From positions 546,149,602-546,213,601 of the forward strand of contig NC_064616.1 of assembly GCF_023898315.1 (NCBI RefSeq): DNA of 64,000 bases, read 5' to 3'. This DNA comes from Schistocerca nitens. Lineage: Eukaryota; Arthropoda; Insecta; Orthoptera; Acrididae. The notes below the pieces were generated by a model that was given only the letters and a program-made list of their open reading frames with translations, was not told the origin of the DNA and ran no database searches. Of the stretch, positions 22,814 through 32,181 are shown piece by piece; position 1 is the first letter of the stretch, and each line of letters starts with the position of its first letter. A program made the translations under genes and the position numbers.

Positions 22814-24235
22814 CACTCCTGGAAATTGAAATAAGAACACTGTGAATTCATTGTCCCAGGAAGGGGAAACTTTATTGACACATTCCTAGGGTCAGATACA
22901 TCACATGATCACACTGACAGAACCACAGGCACATAGACACAGGCAACAGAGCATGCACAATGTCGGCACTAGTACAGTGTATATCCCCCTTTCGCAGCAA
23001 TGCAGGCTGCTATTCTCCAATGGAGACGATCGTAGAGATGCTGGCTGTAGTCCTGTGGAACGGCTTGCCATGCCATTTCCACCTAGCGCCTCAGTTGGAC
23101 CAGCGTTCATGCTGGACGTGCAGACCGCGTGAGACGACGCTTCATCCAGTCCCAAACATGCTCAATGGGGGACAGATCCGGAGATCTTGCTGGCCAGGGT
23201 AGTTGACTTACACCTTCTAGAGCACGTTGGGTGGCACGGGATAGATGCGGACGTGCATTGTCCTGTTGGAACAGCAAGTTCCCTTGCCGGTCTAGGAATG
23301 GTAGAACGATGGGTTCGATGACGGTTTGGATGTACCGTGCACTATTCAGTGTTCCCTCGACGATCACCAGTGGTGTACGGCCAGTGTAGGAGATTGCTCC
23401 CCACACCATGATGCCGGGTGTTGGCCCTGTGTGTCTCGGTCGTATGCAGTCCTGATTGTGGCGCTCACCTGCACGGTGCCAAACACGCATACGACCATCA
23501 TTGGCACCAAGGCAGAAGCGACTCTCATCGCTGAAGACGACACGTCTCCATTCGTCCCTCCATTCACGCCTGTCGCGACACCACTGGAGGCGGGCTGCAC
23601 GATGTTGGGGCGTGAGCGGAAGACGGCCTAACGGTGTGCGGGACCGTAGCCCAGCTTCATGGAGACGGTTGCGAATGGTCCTCGCCGATACCCCAGGAGC
23701 AACAGTGTCCCTAATTTGCTGGGAAGTGGCGGTGCGGTCCCCTACGGCACTGCGTAGGATCCTACGGTCTTGGCGTGCATCCGTGCGTCGCTGCGGTCCG
23801 GTCCCAGGTCGACGGGCACGTGCACCTTCCGCCGACCACTGGCGACAACATCGATGTACTGTGGAGACCTCACGCCCCACGTGTTGAGCAATTCGGCGGT
23901 ACGTCCACCCGGCCTCCGGCATGCCCACTATACGCCCTCGCTCAAAGTCCGTCAACTGCACATACGGTTCACGTCCACGCTGTCGAGGCATGCTACCAGT
24001 GTTAAATACTGCGATGGAGCTCCGTATGCCACGGCAAACTGGCTGACACTGACGGTGGCGGTGCACAAATGCTGCGCAGCTAGCGCCATTCGACGGCCAA
24101 CACCGCGGTTCCTGGTGTGTCCGCTGTGCCGTGCGTGTGATCATTGCTTGTACAGCCCTCTCGCAGTGTCCGGAGCAAGTATGGTGGGTCTGACACACCG
24201 GTGTCAATGTGTTCTTTTTTCCATTTCCAGGAGTG
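22814..24235 (-). mobile_element. Complete Tc1-like element, copy 2 (1422 bp)
   Basis: TIRs identical in plan to copy 1, TA at 22812-22813 and 24236-24237. Inserted in LINE copy C a few tens of bases from the mariner element. Exactly the same length as copy 1. Confidence 0.95.
22969..23991 (-). pseudogene. Tc1-like transposase, copy 2, C-terminally truncated
   Basis: Start ATG at 23991 (MPRQRGREPYV). This is the better preserved copy: catalytic blocks VFSDESRFCLGAND, QQDNARPHLSRATQR and ARSPDLSPIEHVW are all intact, with 32 residues between second Asp and Glu. The frame stops at 23107 (RSARPA then TGA), where copy 1 has CGA, and a second stop (TAG) follows in RR-QV. Homology continues to a shared stop at 22969, so the intact ancestor was about 340 residues. 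Because the two copies carry different stops, each decayed independently. Homologous open codons upstream of 23991 are probably not translated. Confidence 0.87.
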
Positions 24236-24449
24236 TAGATGTGGACGGGGATGAAGATGAAATAGGAGGTACGATACTGCGTGAAGAATTTGACAGAGAA
24301 CTGGAAGAGCTAAGTAAAAAAAAAAAGACCCATAAGTAGAAAACGAACCATTAGATCTACTGATAGCCTTGGGAGAGCCAGGCATGATAAAACTCTGGTG
24401 AGCAAGATGTTTGAGACAGGCGAAATACCCTCAGACTTCAAGAAGAATA

Positions 24450-24640
24450 GCCGGCCGAAGTGGCCGTGCGGTTAAAGGCGCTGCAGTCTGGAACCGCAAG
24501 ACCGCTACGGTCGCAGGTTCGAATCCTGCCTCGGGCATGGATGTTTGTGATGTCCTTAGGTTAGTTAGGTTTAACTAGTTCTAAGTTCTAGGGGACTAAT
24601 GACCTCAGCAGTTGAGTCCCATAGTGCTCAGAGCCATTTT
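24450..24640 (+). mobile_element. SINE family 1 copy, plus
   Basis: Head gccggccgaagtggccgtgc, B box ggttcgaatcctgcc, tail agagccatttt. Perfect 13-bp duplication ttcaagaagaata at 24437-24449 and 24641-24653, in the RT region of LINE copy C. Confidence 0.94.
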
Positions 24641-24822
24641 TTCAAGAAGAATATAATAATTCCAATCCCAAAAAAGCAGGTGTGGGCAGGTGTGCAAATT
24701 ATCGAACTATCGGCTTAATCAGTCAGTCATGGCTCCAAAATACTAACATGATTTCTTTACAGACGAATGGGAAAACTGGTAGAAGGCGACCTCGGGGAAG
24801 ATCAGTTTGGAGACAAATGTTG

Positions 24823-25719
24823 ATGGTGTTAGGACAGATACCTGCCACAAATTTACTTTCAGTTCCTTTAATCTAAGGGTACCGTTACCGGTTTCCAAGC
24901 GTTGTGATTCATCCTCAGACGGTTTACACGCTTTCTGTATAACATGTATTGTGTTTTTACAGATTAATTGTCCTAAAATACATACATAATAATAAACACG
25001 CCAACCACAGATGGTTGCGTTACAGATTTTCGTTGCATGTTACTTACGTGAAACGTCGGTTTGGATTCTTTGTTTTCATAACATTCGTCCAACAGTTATG
25101 AATACATTCCCACTGCATTCTTAATGTTGCACACGTAAATTTTTCTCACTGATGGTTCAAATTGTTCAAATGGCTCTGAGCACTATGTGACTTATCCTCT
25201 GAGGTCATCAGTCGCCTAGAACTTAGAAGTAAGAAAACCTAACTAACCTAAGGGCATCACACACATCCATGCCCGAGGCAGGATTCAAACCTGCGTCCGG
25301 AGCGGTCGCTCGGCTCCACACTGTAGCGCCTAGAACCGCACGGCCACTCCGGTCGGCTTTTCTCACTGAACACTTTAGATTTGTCACCACATATTTTGAT
25401 ACATACAAAGAGCTAACAAACGTATGAGTATCAAAGACGCTACGATATAGCGTAACATTTGGCGATGATGTCCTATGTTTGGAAAGGATCATATATTCAT
25501 TTTCGCAACTGTAATGCCCTTTACACTAGTACAAAGACATTGAATTTTTGGGTTGATATTGTTACATTAATTATGAAGTTTTTTTAATATATGTATGTAT
25601 AGTACTGTGTAGGTAAAATAGTATATTATTTAATTACATTTAGCATCACAAGAATGAAGAATTATAGTAACATATAAATTTGCGACTTGACCTGCAGATA
25701 TGCGTACTAATATTATTTG
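24823..25719. other. Gene-free apart from one SINE
   Basis: AT-rich sequence without supported ORF around the SINE at 25153-25357. Confidence 0.45.
25153..25357 (-). mobile_element. SINE family 1 copy, minus
   Basis: Complete copy with B-box complement ggattcaaacctgcg (one change from the family form). Perfect 12-bp duplication ttttctcactga at 25141-25152 and 25358-25369. Confidence 0.93.
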
Positions 25720-26480
25720 CTTTGGATGTCAACGAAGGGTGCAGCACATGAAGAAGCTGTTCTAGCTTTTACGCTTATAATTCCTCGTGGTAACACGAGA
25801 CGTACTGCAAGTAATGTGGGATTAGCCAGACGAGTGTCATTCGTATTTTGCATCATCAACCAAATTCTCCTTTGGGATCTGTCACTGTCAGTAACTCTGA
25901 AGACGTGACATCGAAGGTGATAAAAAGATTTTATCGGTTTCCTCTCTCCACCTGGGACACGACTCTATGTTTTTTTCCAACATGGTGCTCCATATCGACG
26001 AAGCAACGTTTACAAACATTGGTAACGTCAATTTCGGTAAAATACTCGATACCTAGCAGCTGGCTTCATGAGATACGACACCAATGACCGTGGAGCTCAA
26101 ATGTGTGTTGTGTCATCATAGCAAATCCCATGGTGCGACCTTACTTCATCCCAGTGGTGCTAAAGGAAAATATGTGTGCACACTTTCTTACGAACTTTCT
26201 ACCCGCTCTTCTAGAAGAAGTACCACTAGATAAGTAAGAGTGCATGTGGTTCTAATACGACGGCTGTTCAATTTGCTCTTCGTGTGTTGGAGCTCAAGTA
26301 CTGAATGAAAAGTTTCCTAACCTTTGGACGGGATGGAATACTGCTCAACAATGGCCAGCAAGGTCCTCTGATTTGATTTCTTTCCTTCTTTGTATGGGGA
26401 AAACTAACAGACACAGTATATCATGAAGCTCCAACTACGTCAGACTACATTCGAAGTCAACTGCCATAGCATGCAACGGC
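25720..26480 (+). pseudogene. Old DD41D-type mariner transposase relic
   Basis: Patches of translated sequence line up in order with the transposases at 21227 and 45769: NTRRTASNVGLARR (HTH region), VLHIDEATFTNIGNVNF (first catalytic block, about 25982-26035), and GKLTDTVYHEAPTTSDYIRS (block after the third Asp, about 26396-26460). Many stops and frameshifts. Divergence is much higher than between the other two copies, so this is an older insertion of the same broad family. Confidence 0.55.
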
Positions 26481-28095
26481 ATATAATATAGTGTAATTAC
26501 ATCTGTTCGTATATCTCTCAGACGGTGATTGCATATTTTCCTTGTAGTTGATGGTAAACAATTTGAGCACATGCTTAACTAAAGCATAAAACAATAATTC
26601 GGTAAAAAAATATTTGTCTTGTGGCTGACATGTCGCTTGTTATTCTGAATAAAATATTTAGTTTACTTAAAGTGTATTCACTGTAATTACAATTTTGAGT
26701 AATGAAGACACATTTGTGCTACAGGACTTGTTCTACCTTTGAGAAGCATTCAGGTGTCTCCAGGCAAAGATAGGTCAGGTATTATTTTTGTTTTTTGAAA
26801 ATCTAAGAACGTTATTACAGTAGTTTCTTTTTTCCGTAAACAGAACCGTTAATGAGATATGAACGACGGACGTTACTGTTTCGGCTTTGACAAGCGAGCA
26901 ACAACGCGGTGGATTTACTCGTAAATGGACAACTGCCCGACGTAATTTTAGATATTTCCACAAAAACCTGGAAAAGTATAGATATTTGAAATAGTAGTCC
27001 TAGGCTCCATCTGATGCTCCAGACCCTAGCATATGTTGTATTTCCGGATACAAAAATCATAGCTCATCCGGTATTGGTCGTATAGCAAATGAGTGATCTT
27101 AGCAGCGTAAGCCTGAGTTGCTGCATATAACCATGTAGCCAGAGATGAGAGCTCTGCTGGTGGTGTTTACAACAGTGCAACAGTAGACTCTGGCTGCACT
27201 GCCTTCCAGTTACCGTAAATTTCTCGGATTTTTTTGCGAAAGTCTTCAACGTCGTTATTGACTATGCAATATCACTGTAATTGTCTTTCCCTGAGGCACG
27301 GAGTGGAGTTACGGAAAGTACACCGTTCCATAGACACATAACTACTTAAGTGTCTCGATCGATACCAGACTTACAATTCTTCCCCACACATTTAAGTACG
27401 TGCCCCTTAGCGCAATATCAATTGTCGAAAGCCTCGTTTCGATATCTGAATAATCACAAAATTCACTGGGTTTTACGTCTTCGTGACTCACCTTGTTATA
27501 CAGAGCAAACATTAATAAAGCCGACAATCTGCGGGGACGGCTTCCTAAATGAAAATGGAGGAAAATGTTCCTGTAAACATGTGTCCAGAAATGGATGTGC
27601 AACGACAACAAATCTTCCTGAAACACAGTACAGAGCTTCATTCCATGAACGTCGCAACAGGTGCCCGAAGTGGCCTTCATAGGATTGCTGGTGATCGAGA
27701 TAGTAGCGGTTGTTATGCAGGATACACACAGTCGTACCTTAGCAGGCCACTTTCCTAGTCGTTGTACTAGGGTTGACGTTTATCACACATCCTACAACAC
27801 CCAAGGAACGCACGGCACGTGGTCAGATTATCTATCGTTCACCAGCGTCATCTACCGTGGGAACGATGCGTTTCTGGAGATATGTTCATAGGACCTTTTA
27901 GTCTCCATTTTCAGTCGGGAATCCGTCCCAGTAGTTTGTCGGTTGTATTATGTTCACCCCCTATATTACATTTCATGTCTCTCCTGTGAATCTTCTGGCA
28001 GATATTTGCAATTTGGGTTTTGTACATTGAAGCAGAGTCAGCCCAAACAACTACTGCTCATAACGTTCTGTATGTGGCCCCAGTTTCAACAGAAA

Positions 28096-28096
<1 letters not shown>
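26481..28096. other. Gene-free stretch, unclassified
   Basis: Several 60-110 residue frames on both strands between 27342 and 27760 overlap each other and lack recognisable motifs. They may be part of an unrecognised repeat. No RNA gene seen. Confidence 0.35.

Positions 28097-28145
<49 letters not shown>
28097..28145. repeat. (TA)n microsatellite
   Basis: About 24 TA units directly bordering the left end of the foldback element. Confidence 0.97.
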
Positions 28146-28147
<2 letters not shown>

Positions 28148-28229
28148 TCACAAACAGTTTCAAAAACTTGTAACGGTGCTGCATGGTAGGTTGTGCCGAG
28201 AAATAACTGTAAAAAAAAGTCTGACGTTA

Positions 28230-28384
28230 GCCGGCCGATGTGGCCGACGGTTCTATGCGCTACAGTCTAGAACCGCGTGACCGCGACGGTCGCAGGTTCG
28301 AATCCTGCCTCGGGCATGGATGTGTGTGGTGTCCTTAGGTTAGTTAGGTTTAAGTCCCATATTGCTCTGAGCCACTTTTTTAAT
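28230..28384 (+). mobile_element. SINE family 1 copy, plus, tail deletion
   Basis: Head gccggccgatgtggccgacg, B box ggttcgaatcctgcc, tail shortened by an internal deletion. Duplication tctgacgtta / tctgaagtta at 28220-28229 and 28385-28394. Inserted in the left arm of the foldback element. Confidence 0.88.
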
Positions 28385-28778
28385 TCTGAAGTTAGTCTGT
28401 CAGGCCATTGCGTTTACCGTAAAACTTTCTAAAAGTGTTTGAAATGTTGTGTTATGTGGTTGGTGCCTGTGAGGGCACTTGTTTTGGTATAGGCCTGCTG
28501 CCTCTCGACCATTTCTATCTGCTTGGCCGTACATAAACACCATCCTGGCTAGTTCCCGACATGAATAACAGGATGGTATTCATGTCGGGAAGAAGGCAAC
28601 ATGGTGTACGACCAAGCAGATGAAAATTGTCGAGAGGCACCACGGCTGTACCAAAAGCAGTAACCTCACAGACTCCAACCACATCACACAACATTTCAAA
28701 CCCTTTTAGAACGTTTTACAGTAAACGAAACGGCATGACAGGCTAAATTCAGAATTTTTTTCTTGACAATTATTTCTG

Positions 28779-31700
28779 CCCCCCATGAACCATGGTCCTT
28801 GCCGTGGGTGGGGAGGCTTGCGTGCCTCAACGACACAGATAGCCGTACCGTAGGTGCAACCACAACGGTGGGGTATCTGTTGAGAGGCCAGACAAACGTG
28901 TGGTTCCTGAAGAGGGGCACCAGACTTTTTTGTAGTTGCAGGGGCATAGTCTGGATGATTGACTAATCTGGCCCTGTAACACTGGCCCTGTTGTGGTACT
29001 GCGAACGGCTGAATGCAAGAGGAAACTGCAGCCGTATTTTTTCCCGAGGACATGCAGCTTTACTGTATGATTAAATGATGATGGCGTCATCTTGGGTAAA
29101 ATATTCCGGAGATTAAATAGTCCCCCATTCCGATCTCCCTGCGGGGGCTAGTCAAGAGGTCGACGTTATCAGGAGAAAGAAAACTGGCGTTCTACGGATC
29201 GGAGCGTGGAATGTCAGATCCCTTAATCGGGCAGGTAGGTTAGAAAATTTACAAAGATAAATGGATAGGTTACAGTTAGATGTAGTGGGAATGTTCGGGG
29301 GAAGGAGGAACGAGACTTTTGGTCAGGTTAAAACAGGGTTATAAATACAAAATCAAATAAGGGTAATGCAGGAGTAGGTTTAATAATGAATAAAAAAATA
29401 GGAGTGCGGGTAAGCTACTACAAACAGCATAGTGAACGCATTATTGTGGCCAAGATAGACACGAAGCCCACGTGTACTACAGTCGTACAAGTATATGTGC
29501 CAACTAGCTAAGCAGATGATGAAGAAATTGATAAAATGTATTATGAGATAAAAGTAACTATTCAGGTAGTGAAGAGAGGCGAAAATTTAATAGTCATGGG
29601 TGACTTGAATTCCACAGTAGGAAAAGGAAGAGAAGGAAACGTAGTAGGTGAATATGGATTGGGGCTAAGAAATGAAAGAGGAAGCCGTCTGGTAGAATTT
29701 TGCACAGAGCATAACTTAATCATACCTAACACTTGGTTCAAGAATCATGAAACTAGGTTCTATACATGGAAGAACCCTGGAGATACTAGAAGGTATCAGA
29801 TAGATTATATAATGGTAAGACAGAGATTTAGGAACCAGGTTTTAAATCGTAAGACATTTCCAGAGGTAGATGTGGACTCTGACAACAATCTATTTGTTAT
29901 GAACTGTAGATTAAAACTGAAGAAACTGCAAAAAGTTGGGAATTTAAGAAGATGGGACCTGGATAAACTGAAAGAACCAGAGGGTGTACAGAGTTTCAGG
30001 GAGAGGATTAGGGAACAATTGACAGGAATGAGGGAAAGAGATACAATAGAAGATGAATGGGTAGCTTTGAGGGATGAAGAAGTGAAGGAACTAGAGGATC
30101 TAGTAGGTAAAAAGACGAGGGCTAGTAGAAATCCTTGGGTAACAAAAGAGATACTGAATTTAATTGATGAAAGGAGAAAATACAAAAATGCAGTAAGTGA
30201 AGCAGGCAAAAAGGAATACAAACGTCTCCAAAATGAGATCGACAGAAAGTGCAAAATGGCTAAGCAGGGATGGCTAGATGACAAATGTAAGGCTTATCTC
30301 ATGAGGGGTAAGACAGATACTGCCTACAGGAAAATTAAAGAGACCTTTGGAGAAAAGAGAACCACTTGCATGAATATCAAGAGCTCAGTTGGAAACCCAG
30401 TTCTAAACAAAGAAGCGAAAGAAGAAAGGTGGAAGGAGTATATAGATGGTTTATACAGAAGAATTGTTCTTGAGGACAATATTATGGAAATAGAAGGGGA
30501 GCTAGATGAAGATGAACTGGGGGATATGATACTGCGTGAATAATTTGACAGAGCTCTGAAAGACCTAAGTCGAACCAAGGCACCGGGAGTAGACAACATT
30601 CCATTAGAACTACTAACAGTCTTGGAAGAGCCAGTCCTGATAAAACTCTACCATCTGGTGAGCAAGATGTATGAGACAGGCGAAATTCCCTCATACTTCA
30701 AGTAGAATATAATAATTCCAATCCCAAAGAAAGCAGGTGTTGACAGATGTGAAAATTACCGAACTACCAGTTTAATAAGTCACAGCTGCAAAATACTAAC
30801 GCGAATTTGTTACAGAAAAACTGTTACTGGAAAAACTGGTAGAAGCTGACTTCGGGGAACATCAGTTTGGATTCCGTAGAAATGTTGGAACACGTGAGGC
30901 AATACTGACCCTACGACGTATCTTAGAAGAAAGATTAAGGAAAGGCAAACCTACGTTTCTAGCATTTGTAGACTTAGAGAAAGCTTTTGACAATGTTGAC
31001 TGGAATACTCTCTTTCAAATTCTGAAGGTGGCAGGGGTAAAATACAGGGAGCGAAAGGCTATTTGCAATTTGTACAGAAACCAGATGGCAGTTATAAGAG
31101 GCGAGGGACATCAAAGGGAAGCTGTGGTTGGGAAGGGAGTGAGACAGGATTGTAGCCTCTCCCCGATGCTATTCAATCTGTATATTGAGCAAGCAGTAAA
31201 GGAAACAAAAGAAAAGTTCGTAGAAGGTATTAAAACCCATGGGGAAGAAATAAAAACTTTGAGGTTAGCCGATGACATTGTAATTCTGTCAGAGACCGCA
31301 AAGGACTTGGAAGAACAGTTGAACGGAGTGGTCAGTGCCTTGAAAGGAGGGTATAAGATGAACGTCAACAAAAGCAAAACGAGGATAATGGAATGTAGTC
31401 GAATTAAGTCAGGTGATGCTGAGGGAATAAGATTAGGAAATGAGACACTTAAGGTCGTAAAGGAGTTTTGCTATTTGTGAGCAAAATATCTGATGATGGT
31501 CGAATTAGAGAGGTTATAACATGTAGACTGTCAATGGCCATGAAAGCGTTTCTGAGGAAGAGAAATTTGTTAACATCGAGTATTGATTTAAGTGTCAGAA
31601 AGTCGTTTCTGAAAGTATTTGTATAGAGTGTAGCCGTGTATTTAAGTGAAACATGGACGACAAATAATTTAGACAAGAAGAGAATAGAAGCTTTCGAAAT

Positions 31701-32032
31701 GTGGTGCTATAGAAGAATGGTGAAGATTAGATGTGTGGGTCACATAACTAATGAGGAAGTATTGAATAGAATTGGGGAGGAGTTTGTGGCACAACTTAAC
31801 TTGAAGGAGGGATCGGTTGGTAGTACATGTTCCGAAGCTTCACCAATTTAGTACTGGAGGGCATCGTGGAGGGTAAAAATCGTGGAGGGACACCAAGAGA
31901 TGAATACACTAAGCAGATTAAGAAGGATGTAGGCTGCAGTACGTACTGGGGGATGAAGAGGCTTGCACAGGATAGAGTAGCATGGAGAGCTGCATCAAAC
32001 CAGTCTCAGGACTGAAGACAACAACAACAACA
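28779..32032 (+). mobile_element. RTE-like LINE, copy B, near full length (3254 bp)
   Basis: Begins with a 5' UTR (cccatgaaccatggtccttg) and ends in an aca/caa microsatellite tail. A perfect 13-bp duplication acaattatttctg flanks it at 28766-28778 and 32033-32045, which marks both ends of the insertion. It lies in the right arm of the foldback element. The 3' microsatellite tail and single endonuclease-RT ORF fit the RTE clade; this clade call is from motif memory. Confidence 0.9.
29190..32015 (+). pseudogene. Endonuclease-reverse transcriptase of RTE-like copy B, broken
   Basis: Domains in order: AP-endonuclease start (RIGAWNVRSLNRAG, about 29195), endonuclease middle and end (GDLNSTVGKG, FYTWKNPGDTRRYQIDYIMV) within the 335-residue frame 29536-30543; RT N-terminus after a nonsense codon at 30541 (KAPGVDNIPLELL, NYRTTSLISHSCKIL); RT core (FVDLEKAFDNVDWNTLF near 30965; GVRQDCSLSPMLFNLYIE; RLADDIVIL near 31260, catalytic DD kept although Phe is Leu); then a C-terminal domain (EAFEMWCYRRMVKIRC; DVGCSTYWGMKRLAQDRVAW) ending at the TGA 32013-32015. 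Stops also occur in the endonuclease (about 29261) and frame changes near 30790, 31480 and 31620. Full-length structure, but not able to make the protein. Confidence 0.85.
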
Positions 32033-32094
32033 ACAATTATTTCTGAGCACAACCTACCCTGCTGCACAGTTACAAGTTTTTCACACTGTTTCTG

Positions 32095-32098
<4 letters not shown>

Positions 32099-32176
<78 letters not shown>
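32099..32176. repeat. (TA)n microsatellite
   Basis: About 39 TA units bordering the right end of the foldback element, in mirror position to 28097-28145. Confidence 0.97.

Positions 32177-32181
<5 letters not shown>

Larger units (their letters stand above)
20523..24822 (+). mobile_element. RTE-like LINE, copy C, broken by four insertions
   Basis: Five short pieces align in order with copy B 30309-30880: 20523-20540 with 20754-20864, 22764-22811, 24238-24449 and 24654-24822. Removing the SINE at 20541-20742, the DD41D mariner at 20867-22761, the Tc1 at 22814-24235 and the SINE at 24450-24640, each with its target duplication, rejoins the LINE sequence. The pieces cover the linker and RT N-terminal part (for example EELSK and the segment matching YETGEIPS, here FETGEIPS). 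Homology ends near 24822. Confidence 0.85.
28146..32098. mobile_element. Foldback (long inverted repeat) element, with a SINE and a LINE nested in its arms
   Basis: Removing the SINE (28230-28384 plus duplication) and LINE copy B (28779-32032 plus duplication) leaves a palindrome of roughly 520 bp. The left arm is 28146-28229 plus 28395-28567, and the right arm is 28577-28778 plus 32046-32098. Matching landmarks in inverted order include aggttgtgc, cagaaataattgt, gtctgtcaggcc, gtttgaaatgttgtg, cctctcgac and cccgacatgaata next to a 9-base loop at 28568-28576. Both outer ends abut (TA)n tracts. No coding capacity of its own. Confidence 0.82.

Noticed and set aside
23456..23887. Long plus-strand ORFs inside the Tc1 copies (also 19093-19569, 23770-24339)
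   Set aside because: They run antisense to a well-supported transposase with all catalytic blocks and have no motifs; they are open because of the GC-rich coding strand opposite.
28020..28280. ORFs made of repeated Ile-Tyr over the TA tracts (also 31982-32200, 32070-32468)
   Set aside because: They are translations of (TA)n microsatellites.
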